Assembly (NCBI GenBank): GCA_029532415.1
Contig: JAQOTA010000053.1
Location: 4,526,001-4,590,000, forward strand
Reading direction: 5' to 3'
From: Marasmius tenuissimus
Taxonomy: Eukaryota > Basidiomycota > Agaricomycetes > Agaricales > Marasmiaceae
DNA length: 64,000 nucleotides
Under the pieces are notes generated by a model. That model was not told where the DNA came from. It worked only from the letters and a program-made list of their open reading frames with translations, and did no database searches. Positions 43,243 through 54,457 of this stretch are shown one piece after another (position 1 is the first letter of the stretch; every line of letters begins with the position of its first letter). Made by a program: the position numbers and the translations under genes.

Positions 43243-45012
43243 ATGAAATCCTCGCCGCCATCATACCGACCACTTTCTCCCCACTATGACCACGCCGACA
43301 CCAGTCTCAAGCGAAAACTCTTCCCCTTTACTCTTATTTTGATCAGTGTCTGGATGGTCTACGTATTTGGGCTTCTCTGGCTGCTGGAAAGAGCTGTACG
43401 AAAGGGCATGCGGAGCGTCGACCCATCCTGGTTCTTGACGACACTGCCCGACCTCCTCCTAACGGTGTTCGCACAAGCTCATGTCGCTATCACGGGGATG
43501 CACCTAACTCGCCTTGGAGCCTCATGCCTCCTGTATCCAAGCACGGCTCCCAGAACCTGGTGAGTTAGCAGGGACGATATGTGACTGTACCCGTCGATAA
43601 CACGTTTATATTCTTACAGGCAGGACTTGTTCTGGATGGCCGATCATGGCTGGGAAGGTCCTGTAGGCATGGTCACAACAACACTCGATTCAATCCGCAC
43701 CCGTAGTCGGGCATCCTTTACATTCATCATATTTGCCACCACCTGTGCCATTGGACTCCTCACTCCCGTTGCTCTGTCGCGAGCATACGAAATCAAACAA
43801 GTGGTCCTCATGAACAGCATCGACATTCAACCGAGCACTACCAATTTCAAGAAAATGCAACATGTTGAAGGGTACACCCAGGTCGGAGTGAGTATGGGGT
43901 CATGGGCGACGGGAACATCAGTCGCAGACATATACAACACCAGTCTCTTTCTCCCTCAGGGGGTATCCCAAACGGCCACGTTTCAACCGCGAGAGTTTTT
44001 CTTTGCGGGCGACATTCATAACGCGACAGCCGTATTGCCTGGGGTCCATTTGAAGGGATCGTGCGCTCCCATCGATATCGGTTCATCAGGCTTGGACACG
44101 AGCAATGTAACCACCTCGTGGGCACCGTTCTGCCGTTCACGCATTCCCCAATTCGTTGGCGATGCGACTGGCCAGGATTTTGGCTCGACGGCAGGCTTCT
44201 CACACTTCGAGTTGCGCTTGTGCAGCAACGGCACTTGGGACTTCGCGTTGGGCAGAAGCTCCGACAAAGCCCAGTCCGAGAACACTGGATACGCCTATTA
44301 CGACTACTCCCTCTCCGACAACTCTTCCAACAAGGGCCTTATCCAGTGTAATTCCACGTTGACTACTGGAACTGCGGCCGTTTCTGGTCTCAACAGAACG
44401 TTTGCGGGCTTTACCCGCCACACACTATACAATGCCAGTGACTCCACTGGCGGGGAACCCTTGCTGGATCCGATGTATGCTGCCTTCTACATGTTGGCCC
44501 TCGATAAGAACAGGGAAGACTCCTTTCGCCGGGGGTCTTTGATGCGAGGGCTGGGATTCCAGCATCGACAGGACGTGGGAGCGAACGTTGAGGTGGCTCC
44601 CTTAACCCCCGAGAACATATCAGAGTCCCTTTGGGGCTCGGTTGCACACTACACGAGTGCAATAGCAGTTCTGTCGAGGGACAACACCGTCACATACCCT
44701 GCTCAGGTTCCGATCCCCGTCGCCATATACACCCGCGATCTGCCGTTCGCCATTATCGCTTACGGGTTGCTCATCGTTTGGTTCATCCTGGTCGCTGGGA
44801 CTACGTCGTGGAGTTTTAGAAGGACGTTCAGTGCTGGGCTTGACAGCTACGTGGCTGCTCAACTGATATTCCGCGAGAAAGCACTTTTGGAGGGTCTTCC
44901 GATTGGGGAGATGGGTGACAACAATAGGCTGACGGCTCCTTTCCGCGCGTTGACGTCGAGCCGTTATAGAGAGAGCAGCGAGACGGATTCATTATACAAA
45001 AGTCGTGGTTGA
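43243..45012 (+). CDS. Large membrane protein of unknown function
   Basis: Two exons: 43243 to about 43560, a roughly 58-nt intron ending at the CAG at 43618-43620, then to stop 45010-45012; about 569 residues. N-terminal membrane segments 'FPFTLILISVWMVYVFGLLWLLE' and 'LPDLLLTVFAQAHVAITGMHL', a third 'FTFIIFATTCAIGLLTPVAL', then a long region (about 350 residues) with many N-x-S/T sites and several Cys ('GSCAPI', 'PFCRSR', 'LCSNGTW', 'IQCNST') that is probably extracellular or lumenal. A last membrane segment 'LPFAIIAYGLLIVWFILVAG' precedes a cytoplasmic tail. The layout recalls basidiomycete-specific surface proteins. No enzymatic motif seen; function unknown. Confidence 0.78.
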
Positions 45013-45269
45013 TAACTTCTATACCCGGGATTTCTACGACTGTATACTCTTGTATACTATCGGCTACATACTAAAACTTGCGATTATGGGCACTGCTAGA
45101 CAGGCATTACTACACTGTTATTTAATTAGTCCACAACTCGAGCAACGCACGAGCAAAACACCAATAACCCAACACAGCTCGACTTCAAAGCAGTATTCGA
45201 TAGCATTTCATACCAGTAACGACCATACAAGAGAACAAACTAAAAATACAGGTGAGATGTACAGGCAGT

Positions 45270-45858
45270 CTAGAAGTCCAGATAATCCTTGGAGGCCCAA
45301 GCTCCCCCGCTCGTAGTGCCAGCAGCACCATAAGGATCCTCAGTAGAGCCGTAAGCGCCACCAACATTGGCGCTGGTCCCGGCGCCAGGTTCAACTTCCT
45401 TGAACGAGAACTCTCGCTTGAATTTGCCTTCCAACGATGACAGAGTACCAATGAGTTTCATGCATGCCTGTTCCAGTATAGCCTCAGGTGTTATGCTTCC
45501 ATCGGTTTGGATCTTCAGTTGAAAGTAGGGATGTAGCGGATGGGGAACCTTGTATCCGGCGAACAGCACCTGTGGCATAGTAAGCAGCTGACTGAAGAAG
45601 CAAAATCAGCAAGGTTGATCCAAATCGCCCAAGAAGTAGTAACGCACGCTCGAATCATATTCGCCAGTGTATGGTCCTGCTTCACAATCTTGACGGTCGC
45701 GGCGTTGGGGATTTTGGTGTCTTCCGTCACCTCCACCCTGTTGAACAAGTCACCGTCGTTGAGCGTGGCCGTCGTTCGTGAATGACTCAGACGCACGGTC
45801 TCTCACCATCATCCAAGACGTAGAGCTCGTAACGATTCGGTTGATTCAACTGATTCAT
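45270..45858 (-). CDS. RPB11: RNA polymerase II subunit RPB11
   Basis: Small core subunit that pairs with RPB3 in RNA polymerase II. Three exons: 'MNQLNQPNRYELYVLDDG' (ATG 45858), then 'VEVTEDTKIPNAATVKIVKQDHTLANMIRA', then 'QLLTMPQVLFAGYKVPHPLHPYFQLKIQTDG' and a C-terminal helix 'EAILEQACMKLIGTLSSLEGKFKREF'. The signature 'DHTLANMIR...VLFAGYKVPHPL' is diagnostic. Compared with yeast and human RPB11 it has an extra Gly/Ala/Thr-rich tail of about 35 residues ending 'GGAWASKDYLDF'. Divergently arranged with the ribosomal protein gene at 46883. Confidence 0.92.
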
Positions 45859-46882
45859 CTGGGACCTGGAAAGAAAGGGGTCAGTGAGTCTGGTGAAGGA
45901 AGTTATAACGAAGGGGCGTGTAAGATCATAAAGCCATGCATGTAGATTGATTTTTTACATCATCGAGAACTCGGACGTGAAAGAATCGTTTTAATCATAG
46001 AGTGAACATAGAGCATGGACTCACAAAGATGGCCTTTACGAGGAGCGAGTGATGACGTATAGAGAGCTGCTGAAGCATAGCACATTAGTATACAGAGCTT
46101 CCAAGGGAGAGGATAGGCTGAAGATGATCATAAAGCCATGCATGTAACAGTGTCATCGCCATCGCGCTTTTGCGCTCGGGGGATTGACAGATTAAAAGTA
46201 TTGTTGAATCATTTCGATAGAGCGGCGGTAAAGGAGCGGGATAGATGTGGCACACACCTGGTCGGACTTTGACGCGTTTATTGGGCTTCGAAATGCAAAA
46301 ACTGGAAGCTGTAGAGGAACAAGATGAATAAACACGAAAAAACACTTTGAGACTGAGAAGAAATCAGAACACGAATTGCGAACATGCGTCAACGACATTC
46401 AGCGACAATAAATACAGCATAAAGCCCATCATGAAGAAAAACAGGACAAGGAACTCACCTTCTGGAAGAGCAGTCGCAGAGGGAAGAGGACAAGAAAGGA
46501 AGAAAATTGTTTGCTTGCCTTTGGTAAGACTGTTCCCACGCTCGAGCATTTTCCCACAGTCCCGACAACACAGAAACAGCACTCCCTCGACGCTGCTCAC
46601 GACAACCGACACCCTCCTCAAGGTTAGTGATCTCGAACCTATGTCAAAACGCCCTCAGGTCTACGGAAATGCGGTTGAGAAGCTTCAGGAGAGAAAATGG
46701 ATGCTGGAAAGCGGTTTTGGAGGCTGGATTGCATTGTCACTTTTGGATGTGGACGAACGGACTTGGGACTGGATTTTTGGATCGTGCGGTTCAATCGACT
46801 TGCCTTTCTTCTCCTTTTCTGAGCCCAACCTTTCGATCTATATCGCTCAACAATTGTCTTTCTCCTGCAGACCTAGAAGAAA
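45859..46882. other. Divergent region RPB11 / uL15, with a perfect 21-nt direct repeat
   Basis: About 1 kb between two highly expressed genes. It contains the same 21-base word at 45924-45944 and 46126-46146, with the palindrome CATGCATG near its end. A likely 5' UTR intron of the uL15 gene runs from a GTTAGT donor near 46624 to CTCCTGCAG at 46862-46870, 13 nt before its ATG. I looked for box C/D motifs in that intron and did not find a clear pair. Confidence 0.5.
45924..46146. repeat. Two identical 21-nt copies 202 bp apart
   Basis: Copies at 45924-45944 and 46126-46146, each starting GATCATAAAG and ending GCATGTA, with CATGCATG inside. Flanking bases differ, so this is not the edge of a longer duplication. 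Possible repeated protein-binding sites for the divergent RPB11/uL15 promoters. Confidence 0.6.
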
Positions 46883-47495
46883 ATGCCGACCCGCTTCTCC
46901 AACACCCGCAAGCACCGTGGACACGTCTCAGCCGGTCACGGACGAGTTGGAAAGCACCGCAAGCACCCAGGAGGTCGTGGTCTCGCTGGTGGTCAGCACC
47001 ACCACAGGTGCGTCTCCAGATCTCTTTCCATGGATTATCGCTGATTTTTACAAACGGAAATTAGAACCAACTTCGATAAGTACCATCCTGGTTACTTTGG
47101 TAAAGTCGGTATGCGGTACTTCCACCTGACCCGCAACCAATACTGGCGCCCCATAATTAACGTCGACAAGCTGTGGACTCTCGTTCCCGCAGAGGAGAAG
47201 AAGGATTTGAAGGAGGGGTCAGAAGTTGTTCCTGTCATCGACACTCTGAGACATGGGTACGGAAAGGTTTTGGGCAACGGACAGTGCGTTTCCATTCACA
47301 GCTGTCTTGAGAATCTTATCCGTCTGATCATTCGGCGTTACAGGCTCCCCAAACTTCCTTTCATCGTAAAAGCACGCTACGTGTCCAAGCTCGCAGAGTA
47401 TGCTCAGTTTCACACTACCTCGAAAATAATCGAACTAATGTTCCTCCAGAGAAAAAATCAAGGAGGCCGGAGGTGTTGTCAAGCTCATTGCATGA
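46883..47495 (+). CDS. 60S ribosomal protein uL15 (L28 in yeast, L27a in animals)
   Basis: Cytosolic large-subunit protein. Start '[20 protein letters not shown]' (ATG 46883), then '[22 protein letters not shown]', an intron ending near 47065, '[21 protein letters not shown]', '[14 protein letters not shown]', an intron of about 60 nt ending near 47341, '[18 protein letters not shown]', a last intron, and '[14 protein letters not shown]' with stop 47493-47495. Length about 147 residues, as usual for the family. The open frame at 46347-47129 only overlaps the first coding exon in another frame and is not a gene. A 5' UTR intron is likely. Confidence 0.93.
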
Positions 47496-47679
47496 GTTTG
47501 GCCCGCTTAGTTACGCATTTCTTTTGCTTTCCTTTATGTCTTCACCCACTACATGACATGCTGCAACATGCCCCATGATGTACATCTGAGTGAACCACTG
47601 GAAGTCGACCAAAGTACAAAACGTGTTCTGGTATCGAACTGTGCGAGTGTGAGCCTACAGGCGCCGAAAACTGCCTCCA

Positions 47680-50078
47680 TTACTTCCTCGCTCTCCTGGT
47701 GAAAGTAACGGGCACGTCCAGAACGCCGAGGGTCGTAAGAATCTTCCCGTCCAAGATCCTCTTCTTCCATCCTTCCTTGGTCTCTCCGTCCTGCAAGAGA
47801 GGCTCGACCTTGAAATCACGTAACACCATCGCAAGGAAACACACGGCCTCCGTCGTGGCGAACTTCCGACCAATGCATCCACGAGGGCCTAAACAAGCAT
47901 TAATGCAAGACCAGCGCGGAAACGGGGCCTCTTACCAAGACTGAAAGCAGAGAACTGGTCTGAGTCATTCTTCATTCCATGCCATCGAGAGGGTTTGTAC
48001 TCGAAAGGATCTTCAAAGTACCGGGGATTATATTCTATTGACGCTAGGTCAGCCCAGAACGTCGAGCCGCAACATCAAGGACACGTACGGATGCCAACCA
48101 TATCGATAACCACCTAGAGCAGCAGTAGTCCTTCAGCTTTTTGACACGCACGAACGACCGATCAAAATAACTTACCCATGTTCCTCTGGGTACTGGCTGT
48201 AACTGGGTCCCTTCCTGCCCGCGTGGTTTAGGAATCTCGATGACAGTGTCTTCTGTGGGTTCACGTATTAAAACGTGTCCAGCAGCTGAAGGAAGACCAT
48301 TTCTAGTGACCGACAAGACGAGAGCAGACGGACATCGACATACGGAACATTCTCAGCGCTTCGTAGAAGGCTGACAACACCTTGTTCAGGTTGTTGTAGT
48401 CATCGAATTCCTGAGATTCCGTCAGTAACCCGGCTGTCAGAGGTGGAAAGACCTTACCGGATCGCGGTCGTACCCGACGACATCAATAATTTCCTGGAGC
48501 ACTTCATCCTGTGCGGCTTCATCAACAGCTAGGAAGCCGAGAGTGGCAGCGAGTGTATGTGCGGAGGTTTCTGGAGCACGCAGAAGCACTATAAGTGAGT
48601 AGATTCCCTTTTCGTACTTCGAGATATTCCTCACCGTGTCCAGCGAACAACATAACGAAAACATTTCCGATCTGATTAGCATTCAAAGATTTGAGGCCAC
48701 GATCGAGATCGGTATGAATAGGGAGCTCACCAATTCCTCATCATTGAGACGATGCTTTCCCTCCTCGTCTTCGTTCGCTTGTACGAGCATGCTGAAGGCG
48801 TCGCGTTTATATTCCTCAGGCGTCTGTGCTCTAACCTCTGCCTTTCTAAGCTTGACTTGATCCTGCATGAAGCTCGTAAGCTGTCTTTGAGCATCCTGCG
48901 GACGTTGGACTCTACCAGGATAGCCAGGTCAGCATCTGAGTCTGAAGGAATTGCCAGATTGTTCTCACCTCTTGAAAGGCAGCTTCTTGATCCACTCAGG
49001 AGCGAAAACTAAGAGCATGTTCTCGTCCAGGATTGTGCGAATTGCTTCTTGAACAGACATTTCGCCCTCGGCTGTTTCTGGTGGGGCGGACCTTAGGAAG
49101 ATAAAGGCTGTTAGCACTGATCCTAGCGAAGACGTTATGAGGGAATATACCAGTTGAAGTCGAAACCGAAAGCGCAGATCCCAAGAACCAGGAGGGCAAA
49201 CTACCATGCAGGATGATGGTAAGGACGTGTCATCATGATGGTGCTTGTGTAACTCACCTTGAAAGTGAGAGCCTGGACAGCCGGAACTTTAACTGTGCTC
49301 TGCGACTCCCAACCTTCTGACGAGATCATGTCGCGGTACGTCTTGATAGTCTGTTCCCACACAAGTTGGTATAGCTTCTGGTTGAAGGCAGGACCCATTA
49401 TCCGTCTATGTCTGCGCCATACCTCTCCTTCGGCAGCTGCAAGATTTATTCCAAACATTCTAGAGTATCGGGGTCAGGATATTGAAACATACGGAGGTCA
49501 GACGGTCAAGCGATGCGCTCACAGCAAAATCCTGCTCGCATTTTCCGGTTTGATGAAACAAGACTTTTGGCTTGATGCGACGTGTCGAAGAACATCCAAA
49601 TTCGAAGAATAGATTAGGGGTCGACCAACGAGCCACGGAACAACAGATATCGTCTCGCTATCCTTGTACACTGAAAATCAAGAAACGTCAGATCCCGCTC
49701 TACGGAAAAAGAAAACATCCGGACGCACAATATTTCCGTCGAATCCAATGTGTATCCGCCCCCGCGTTCCACCACGACGTGGGGAATAGTGCTCCAGGTA
49801 GCCCCATGGGAAACAAAGGCGGCCGTTGACCGGGTAGATGGTTGATAGTCTACATTGAAAGAGAAAAGATTTAGCTCAAAATTCATTTGAAGGATCGACA
49901 TTGTAGTTACACGAAGTCCCTGAACAAAATTGACAATACGACCCAGTATAAAGATGCCAATGAGAGCGACGCCGGCCTTGACCAATTCGACTGTAACATG
50001 GCGGCCTGACGAGTGGAAGATCTGGACTTGGTACTTGTCGTAGAGGATGGACCAGTCTGAAATCGTGAGGTTCAACAT
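47680..50078 (-). CDS. Cytochrome P450 monooxygenase
   Basis: Membrane-anchored fungal class II P450. ATG 50078; N-terminal anchor 'VELVKAGVALIGIFILGRIVNFVQGLR', proline-rich hinge 'LPGQRPPLFPMGLPGALFP', 'LVGRPLIYSSNLDVLRHV', 'EGEVWRRHRRIMGPAFNQKL' (helix C), I-helix 'NVFVMLFAGHETSAHTLAATLG' (A-G-x-E-T), K-helix E-x-x-R in 'FYEALRMFPSV', 'PRYFEDPFEYKPSRW', and the heme loop 'FSLGPRGCIGRKFA' (about 47865-47906) with the Cys ligand. It ends 'VPVTFTRRARK', stop 47680. About twelve short introns. The motif set is complete, so it is probably active; substrate unknown. No biosynthetic partners are adjacent (neighbours are uL15 and RAD6), so a role in xenobiotic or lipid oxidation is as likely as secondary metabolism. 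Confidence 0.88.
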
Positions 50079-51155
50079 GGTGGTTACACAACCACTGGCG
50101 AGTTCGTGGCAGGCTGCAGGAATTCATGATGTCAGGCCCGCTGACGAGATGGTGCTGACGACCTTAGTGATGAATTGAAGGCTTGAAATGTGCCTGACAA
50201 TTGTTTTTTTCCCATGCCACGCTCAAAACTGTCAAGGCAAAGGAACACCTTTGCTCATGGTCAGTATGGCATATATGTGCTCCAACTTCCAAGAACACGA
50301 TAGCAACGACAGGACGAATGACCATTTCCAGCCAGCTTTTCGCGTCACGAAGTTGAGAGGACGAGAGAACGAAACCTGCAGTGGATGCAGACTTGAAGTA
50401 CGGAGGACGACTCGCTCGTGCCATATTTCCTGTAGTTACCCTCTTGATCTGAGTTGACAATGCAAAGCTACTGAAGATATTCAACTAGGCCGAGACTGCG
50501 AGGAGGAGGTTCATCCAATTGGCCAATCCTTCTCTTGCCCTCGACCTTTAGACCTAAGAAACGGGCCGAAAAGCACGAGAAACGTAAAGGTCTCCTGGAA
50601 TGCATTTGTTCATTACCAAAACATTCACTCTGTTCTCAGCTATTATTCCGAGTATCGAGGTGGTAAATTTTACGACGATACTGGCGAGGAGGGTTGTTAC
50701 AGCTTCGCAGGGTGAAGCCTAGAAGATTGAGACGCGTACATCTTGATCACTCACTAGGAGCACAGTACTGGAGTTTCAAGAAAACATTCGGAGTTCATGA
50801 AGGCAGAAGTTGGAGAGTACTCGGGTGGACCGAAAAGGATTGCATGTCCTGTTGTATTCCCAGGAAAATACGTCGTATGTCGAAAAGCGAGATCGGAAGC
50901 ATGAGTGGGCTCACGCAAATTGAGACCTCATAGCGGAATATCCTGGTAGCGCACACCTGCTCAGGCGCGTTTATGTGCCGCACGTAGTAGGAGTTGTGCC
51001 ACTACCAGTTTGGTTCAAGCTGTCAAAGCGCTAAAGCCTATAGTGGCGGTGCCCCGCCGCAGCCAAACAGAGAGCAACAACTCTCCCGCGAGTCAGACGC
51101 CTTGTCAGCACAGTGGCTTTGCGCCTGCCCATCACCTTTCCTTCACTCTTCCAAG
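50079..51155. other. Intergenic between P450 and RAD6
   Basis: Divergent promoter region of about 1.1 kb. No gene recognised; frames at 50164-50484 (minus) and 50694-50933 (plus) have no family features. Confidence 0.45.
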
Positions 51156-51773
51156 ATGGTCAGTAGTCTTTTCACATCGATGCGACATTCAGCTAATACA
51201 ATATCTGTATCCAGTCCAATCCATGCAAGCGCCGACTCATTCGTGACTTCAAGAGGTTGTCGTCCGACCCACCAGGCGGAATTTCTGGTAGCCCTTGTCC
51301 AGATAATATCATGCTGTGGAACGCAGTAATCTTCGGTCCAGGTGAGTAGCGATAAGCATGATTCTTGCAACCCGAAATCTGACTCGCAATGGTCCTGAAA
51401 AGCCGACACTCCCTTCGAAGATGGAACATTCAAACTTGTACTGACCTTCGACGAATCGTATCCGAACAAGCCGCCCTCAGTCAAGTTCCTCTCGCGAATG
51501 TTTCACCCTAATGTCTATGCCAACGGCGAGCTCTGCCTCGACATCCTCCAAAATCGATGGTCACCGACGTACGACGTCGCCGCCATCCTAACCTCCATCC
51601 AAAGCCTACTCCACGACCCGAACCCCAACAGCCCCGCCAATGCCGAGGCAGCTCAGCTGTATCGAGAAAATATGAAGGAGTACGTTAGGCGTGTGAAGGC
51701 GACTGTCGAGGAGAGCTGGCTGGACCCCGGAGAAAACGTGGAGGCAGGCAGTAGCTCAGATGCAACCGCTTAG
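51156..51773 (+). CDS. RAD6: Ubiquitin-conjugating enzyme E2, RAD6/UBC2
   Basis: E2 enzyme that monoubiquitinates histone H2B (with Bre1) and PCNA (with Rad18). Exon 1 is just the ATG at 51156-51158 directly followed by the GT donor; exon 2 starts '[25 protein letters not shown]', and after an intron ending near 51400 comes '[20 protein letters not shown]'. The active-site region '[26 protein letters not shown]' (about 51500-51580) has the catalytic Cys and the HPN motif. The acidic C-terminus '[19 protein letters not shown]' is of RAD6 type but short. Usual human and plant homologs begin 'MSTPARRRLMRDFKRL', in line with this start. Confidence 0.94.
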
Positions 51774-52459
51774 CTGATTGACGACCCACTCGGAGGACAA
51801 CCTGTGGATCACCACACCGGCGCTCCATTTGCATATTCATTTTCTGATACCAGTGGCCGAGAAAGTTATCTTTTCCGCGTCCCGACTTTCTACACCACAT
51901 TCACATCTGTACGATCAACTTACACTGCATGCATCTCCTCTATACTACATGGTACTGTTACCCTTTATTCCTCTCTCATAATGGCTGGGCTCGCTGTGCA
52001 ATTTATCCTTTGTATCGTGTACATGTACATGCCTTCGATGCAGGATAATAACAAGACGTGCTGCGCGGCAATTCAGCGGCAATCAAACTCCCGACTCGGA
52101 CAGTCGGACTTGTGATTTTCTCCTCGTTTCGGACTTGAATTGAACTTTCTCCACGTCCTCAAAGTTGTTGCAACACTGGGTGCAAGAACCCGCAAATTTT
52201 GGGAGAGGCAGGGTCAAAGCGAAAGATGAGCTCGGAGATATTTGGAACAACCGTGATGGAAATCCTAAATTTGGCCTCTTTACCCCATGTCTGCCCATTC
52301 TTGGTATCGTTTCTTTCCTGTGTCTCGCCACCTATGCTAAGATCTCCCCACAAAGCTCAGCATCAATCTCGCATACATATCCCCTGAATACTTACGCAAT
52401 CCCGCAGCCAGTGCGATGAGCATTAGCCGCCCTAGAGTCTCTCTTTGTACTGAACCACC
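51774..52459. other. Intergenic, no gene seen
   Basis: RAD6 3' UTR and spacer. Overlapping frames on both strands (for example 52083-52331 minus) show no recognisable family. Confidence 0.4.
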
Positions 52460-53223
52460 ATGCCTCTCTGTTCCAACAGATATTCAATCTCAGTGCGTAC
52501 CGTGGCTCGTGTGATGCTGACTTGGACCAAATTTGACGATTTATAGGGATCCCCTTCGACTTGTACTCTCGACACGTTGATCGTCCCCGCACCATCCTTT
52601 GGTCTACTTGCTGTACTCGCATCACTCTCCTTAGGATTCATCAACGTTCGTAACGGAAAGGATAGCGCAAACGGACAGCAAAGCCTTCGTTATCCTATAG
52701 CGATACATCTCATATATCTGTTGCTCGTTCTGACGACCACCATAATAACGCTCTTCGAAGTGATTCGTTTGGCTGCAGAGGGCTTGGGCGTAGGCCTGTT
52801 GCCAGCAAACAGCATCGGTCTACTGGTCGTTCTTTTCATTTTGTGGAGAGAAGGGAGGGGTAGGTCGCTCCAAACGATAAAGGTGAGTTTGGGTTGTCGA
52901 TAGTACTTCCGAGACCACTACAGCTTTCGAATGCTGACTTTGTTGAACAGATCCTTGTTTGTTACTGGTTCTCCTTGATTGCCGTCATTGCTGTAAAGAT
53001 GGCCAGGCTACATACACTAGAGCAGGAGACACCCAATGTGGTCCACGATACAAAGTATCATAGTTCTGACCAACTGCTGGATAACGTGAATATGGTACGT
53101 ATACGCTGCTTCCCCTGAATTTCCTTGTCGTGGATTCTCTGACGGACTCTACAGGCGATGCTTTACTCCTTATTCTTCATCAACGAGGTTGTGACTTATC
53201 TTTGCTTTTCTGTAGTCCGTTGA
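52460..53223 (+). CDS. Small multi-pass membrane protein of unknown function
   Basis: Reconstructed as four exons: 'MPLCSNRYSIS' (ATG 52460), an intron ending TTATAG at about 52548, 'GSPSTCTLDTLIVPAPSFGLLAVLASLSLGF', 'AIHLIYLLLVLTTTIITLFEVIRL', 'LLPANSIGLLVVLFILW', an intron, 'ILVCYWFSLIAVIAVKMARLH', an intron, and 'AMLYSLFFINEVVTYLCFSVVR' with stop 53221-53223. All junctions keep the frame. That gives about five membrane segments and roughly 195 residues. It resembles the N-terminal membrane domain of longer fungal transporters, so a truncated or mis-ended gene is possible, but I see no ATP-binding domain downstream. Confidence 0.5.
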
Positions 53224-53871
53224 TCGCAGTGCCCCCAACGTTCGCGATGGCATTGCATACATCAATGCATCACAGAGCGCATCCTAGTAAATTGATTTCT
53301 ATCATCACTGGCTAACTCACCAAGCCAAGTACGATCGGATGAGTTCCGAAGGAGCAATCCAGTATCCGCGTATTCAAGTTATTGCGAGCAACCCTCCGCA
53401 TTTGAATCAATTGCTTTACCGGCGGCTAATAAAACGGTGCCCGAATCACCTTGAAACCAATGTTGAACGACTTCCCCGTTCGAGCGCTATGGCTTTCCTA
53501 TTGTTAATTGACAACTGGCCCTCGTACTGCCTGCACTATCGGAAAATTACTCCAAATGTTCGACGGCAAGCTCTACATCTCTTCCGGAGGAAGGGAAGTT
53601 TTTGCCGTTCTCTTCGCTGCACAAATCCACCATACAAAACCTCTTTATCCGAAACATTGAAGCAATCAATGTCAGTCAATATCGGAGCATAGCAACTGCC
53701 GGAAACTCATGTCAGATGTAGGCGCGTCAACTTGCTCTTGAGACCAGAAAGTCATCATCTTGAACAAGTCTTTTCGTCCGCCACCTGGTCGCGTCAGGAT
53801 TCAGAGTTGCGAGGAGCCACTGGCACTAGGCTAAAGTCCGACACAAGCCCTCTTTTCACCAGTTTGACCGC
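53224..53871. other. Intergenic before the tRNA
   Basis: No gene recognised; the plus-strand frame at 53339-53692 (117 codons) has no family features. Confidence 0.4.
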
Positions 53872-53968
53872 GCCCAAGTAGCACAATGGTAGTGCGTTGC
53901 TTTCCTATAAAGCCCTATGGCGTATTTACCGAAGGCAAAGGTTGTGGGTTCGATCCCCATCTTGGGTT
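53872..53968 (+). tRNA. tRNA-Arg (anticodon CCT), with a 25-nt intron
   Basis: Full cloverleaf by hand: acceptor GCCCAAG (53872-53878) with CTTGGGT (53961-53967, terminal G-U); D arm GCAC/GTGC with loop AATGGTA; anticodon stem TTGCT (53897-53901) with GGCAA (53934-53938); loop T-T-C-C-T-A, intron 53908-53932 at the canonical place one base after the anticodon (CCT at 53904-53906), then A. T arm GTGGG-TTCGATC-CCCAT. A TTTTTT pol III terminator follows at about 53991. The anticodon loop CTCCTAA-type context matches yeast tRNA-Arg(CCU). It decodes AGG. Confidence 0.9.
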
Positions 53969-54457
53969 CATACTACCGACAGTTGATTCTTTTTTGCCTT
54001 GATTGAAGCGTACGGAGCCAGAAGCCCCTGAAGACTGGGAAGAAACTCAAAAGGTTTCCTCTCGCATCGTACTATGATACATTCCATTCCCTAAGTCTCG
54101 TGTAGCTCTGTGTGAGGCCGTTGAAGGCTATATCTAGGTACCGGCTTGATTTCGTATATTGAGGATCAGACGGCCACTCTTGGGAAGTCGTTTCGCTGCA
54201 AGCGTCCATGATCAGAACCTATCCTCATGTTGGCCTCACTATGGCGTTGAATTGAATTGAATCGAGCCCGAATTTTTGTAGTCTAATATCGGTGGTACGT
54301 GTGTTTCACAATAACTAACTACTAGATAGTAAAAACCCTATGGTACGAAAAAGCTAAGCATCATCCATGAAACGCCACAGAAACAATTCACAGAACAAGA
54401 GCAAGCGCAATAAGCAATCTATACACTAGCAAATACGGACCGAAAAGAAAGCGCGAA
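53969..54457. other. Spacer between tRNA and transporter gene
   Basis: Apart from the T-run after the tRNA, nothing recognised; the right part is the 3' UTR of the minus-strand transporter. Confidence 0.4.
53986..53998 (+). terminator. Pol III terminator for the tRNA gene
   Basis: Run of six T (TCTTTTTTG) about 22 nt after the tRNA's 3' end, the normal RNA polymerase III stop signal. Confidence 0.7.

Noticed and set aside
46624..46870. Possible intronic box C/D snoRNA in the uL15 5' UTR intron
   Set aside because: I found no convincing box C and box D pair with a terminal stem.
46347..47129. 260-codon frame over the uL15 first exon
   Set aside because: It crosses the probable 5' UTR intron and the first coding exon in a different frame from the ribosomal protein.
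47680..50078. P450 as part of a secondary-metabolite cluster
   Set aside because: Neighbours are ribosomal protein uL15 and RAD6; no backbone synthase, transferase or dedicated regulator is nearby.
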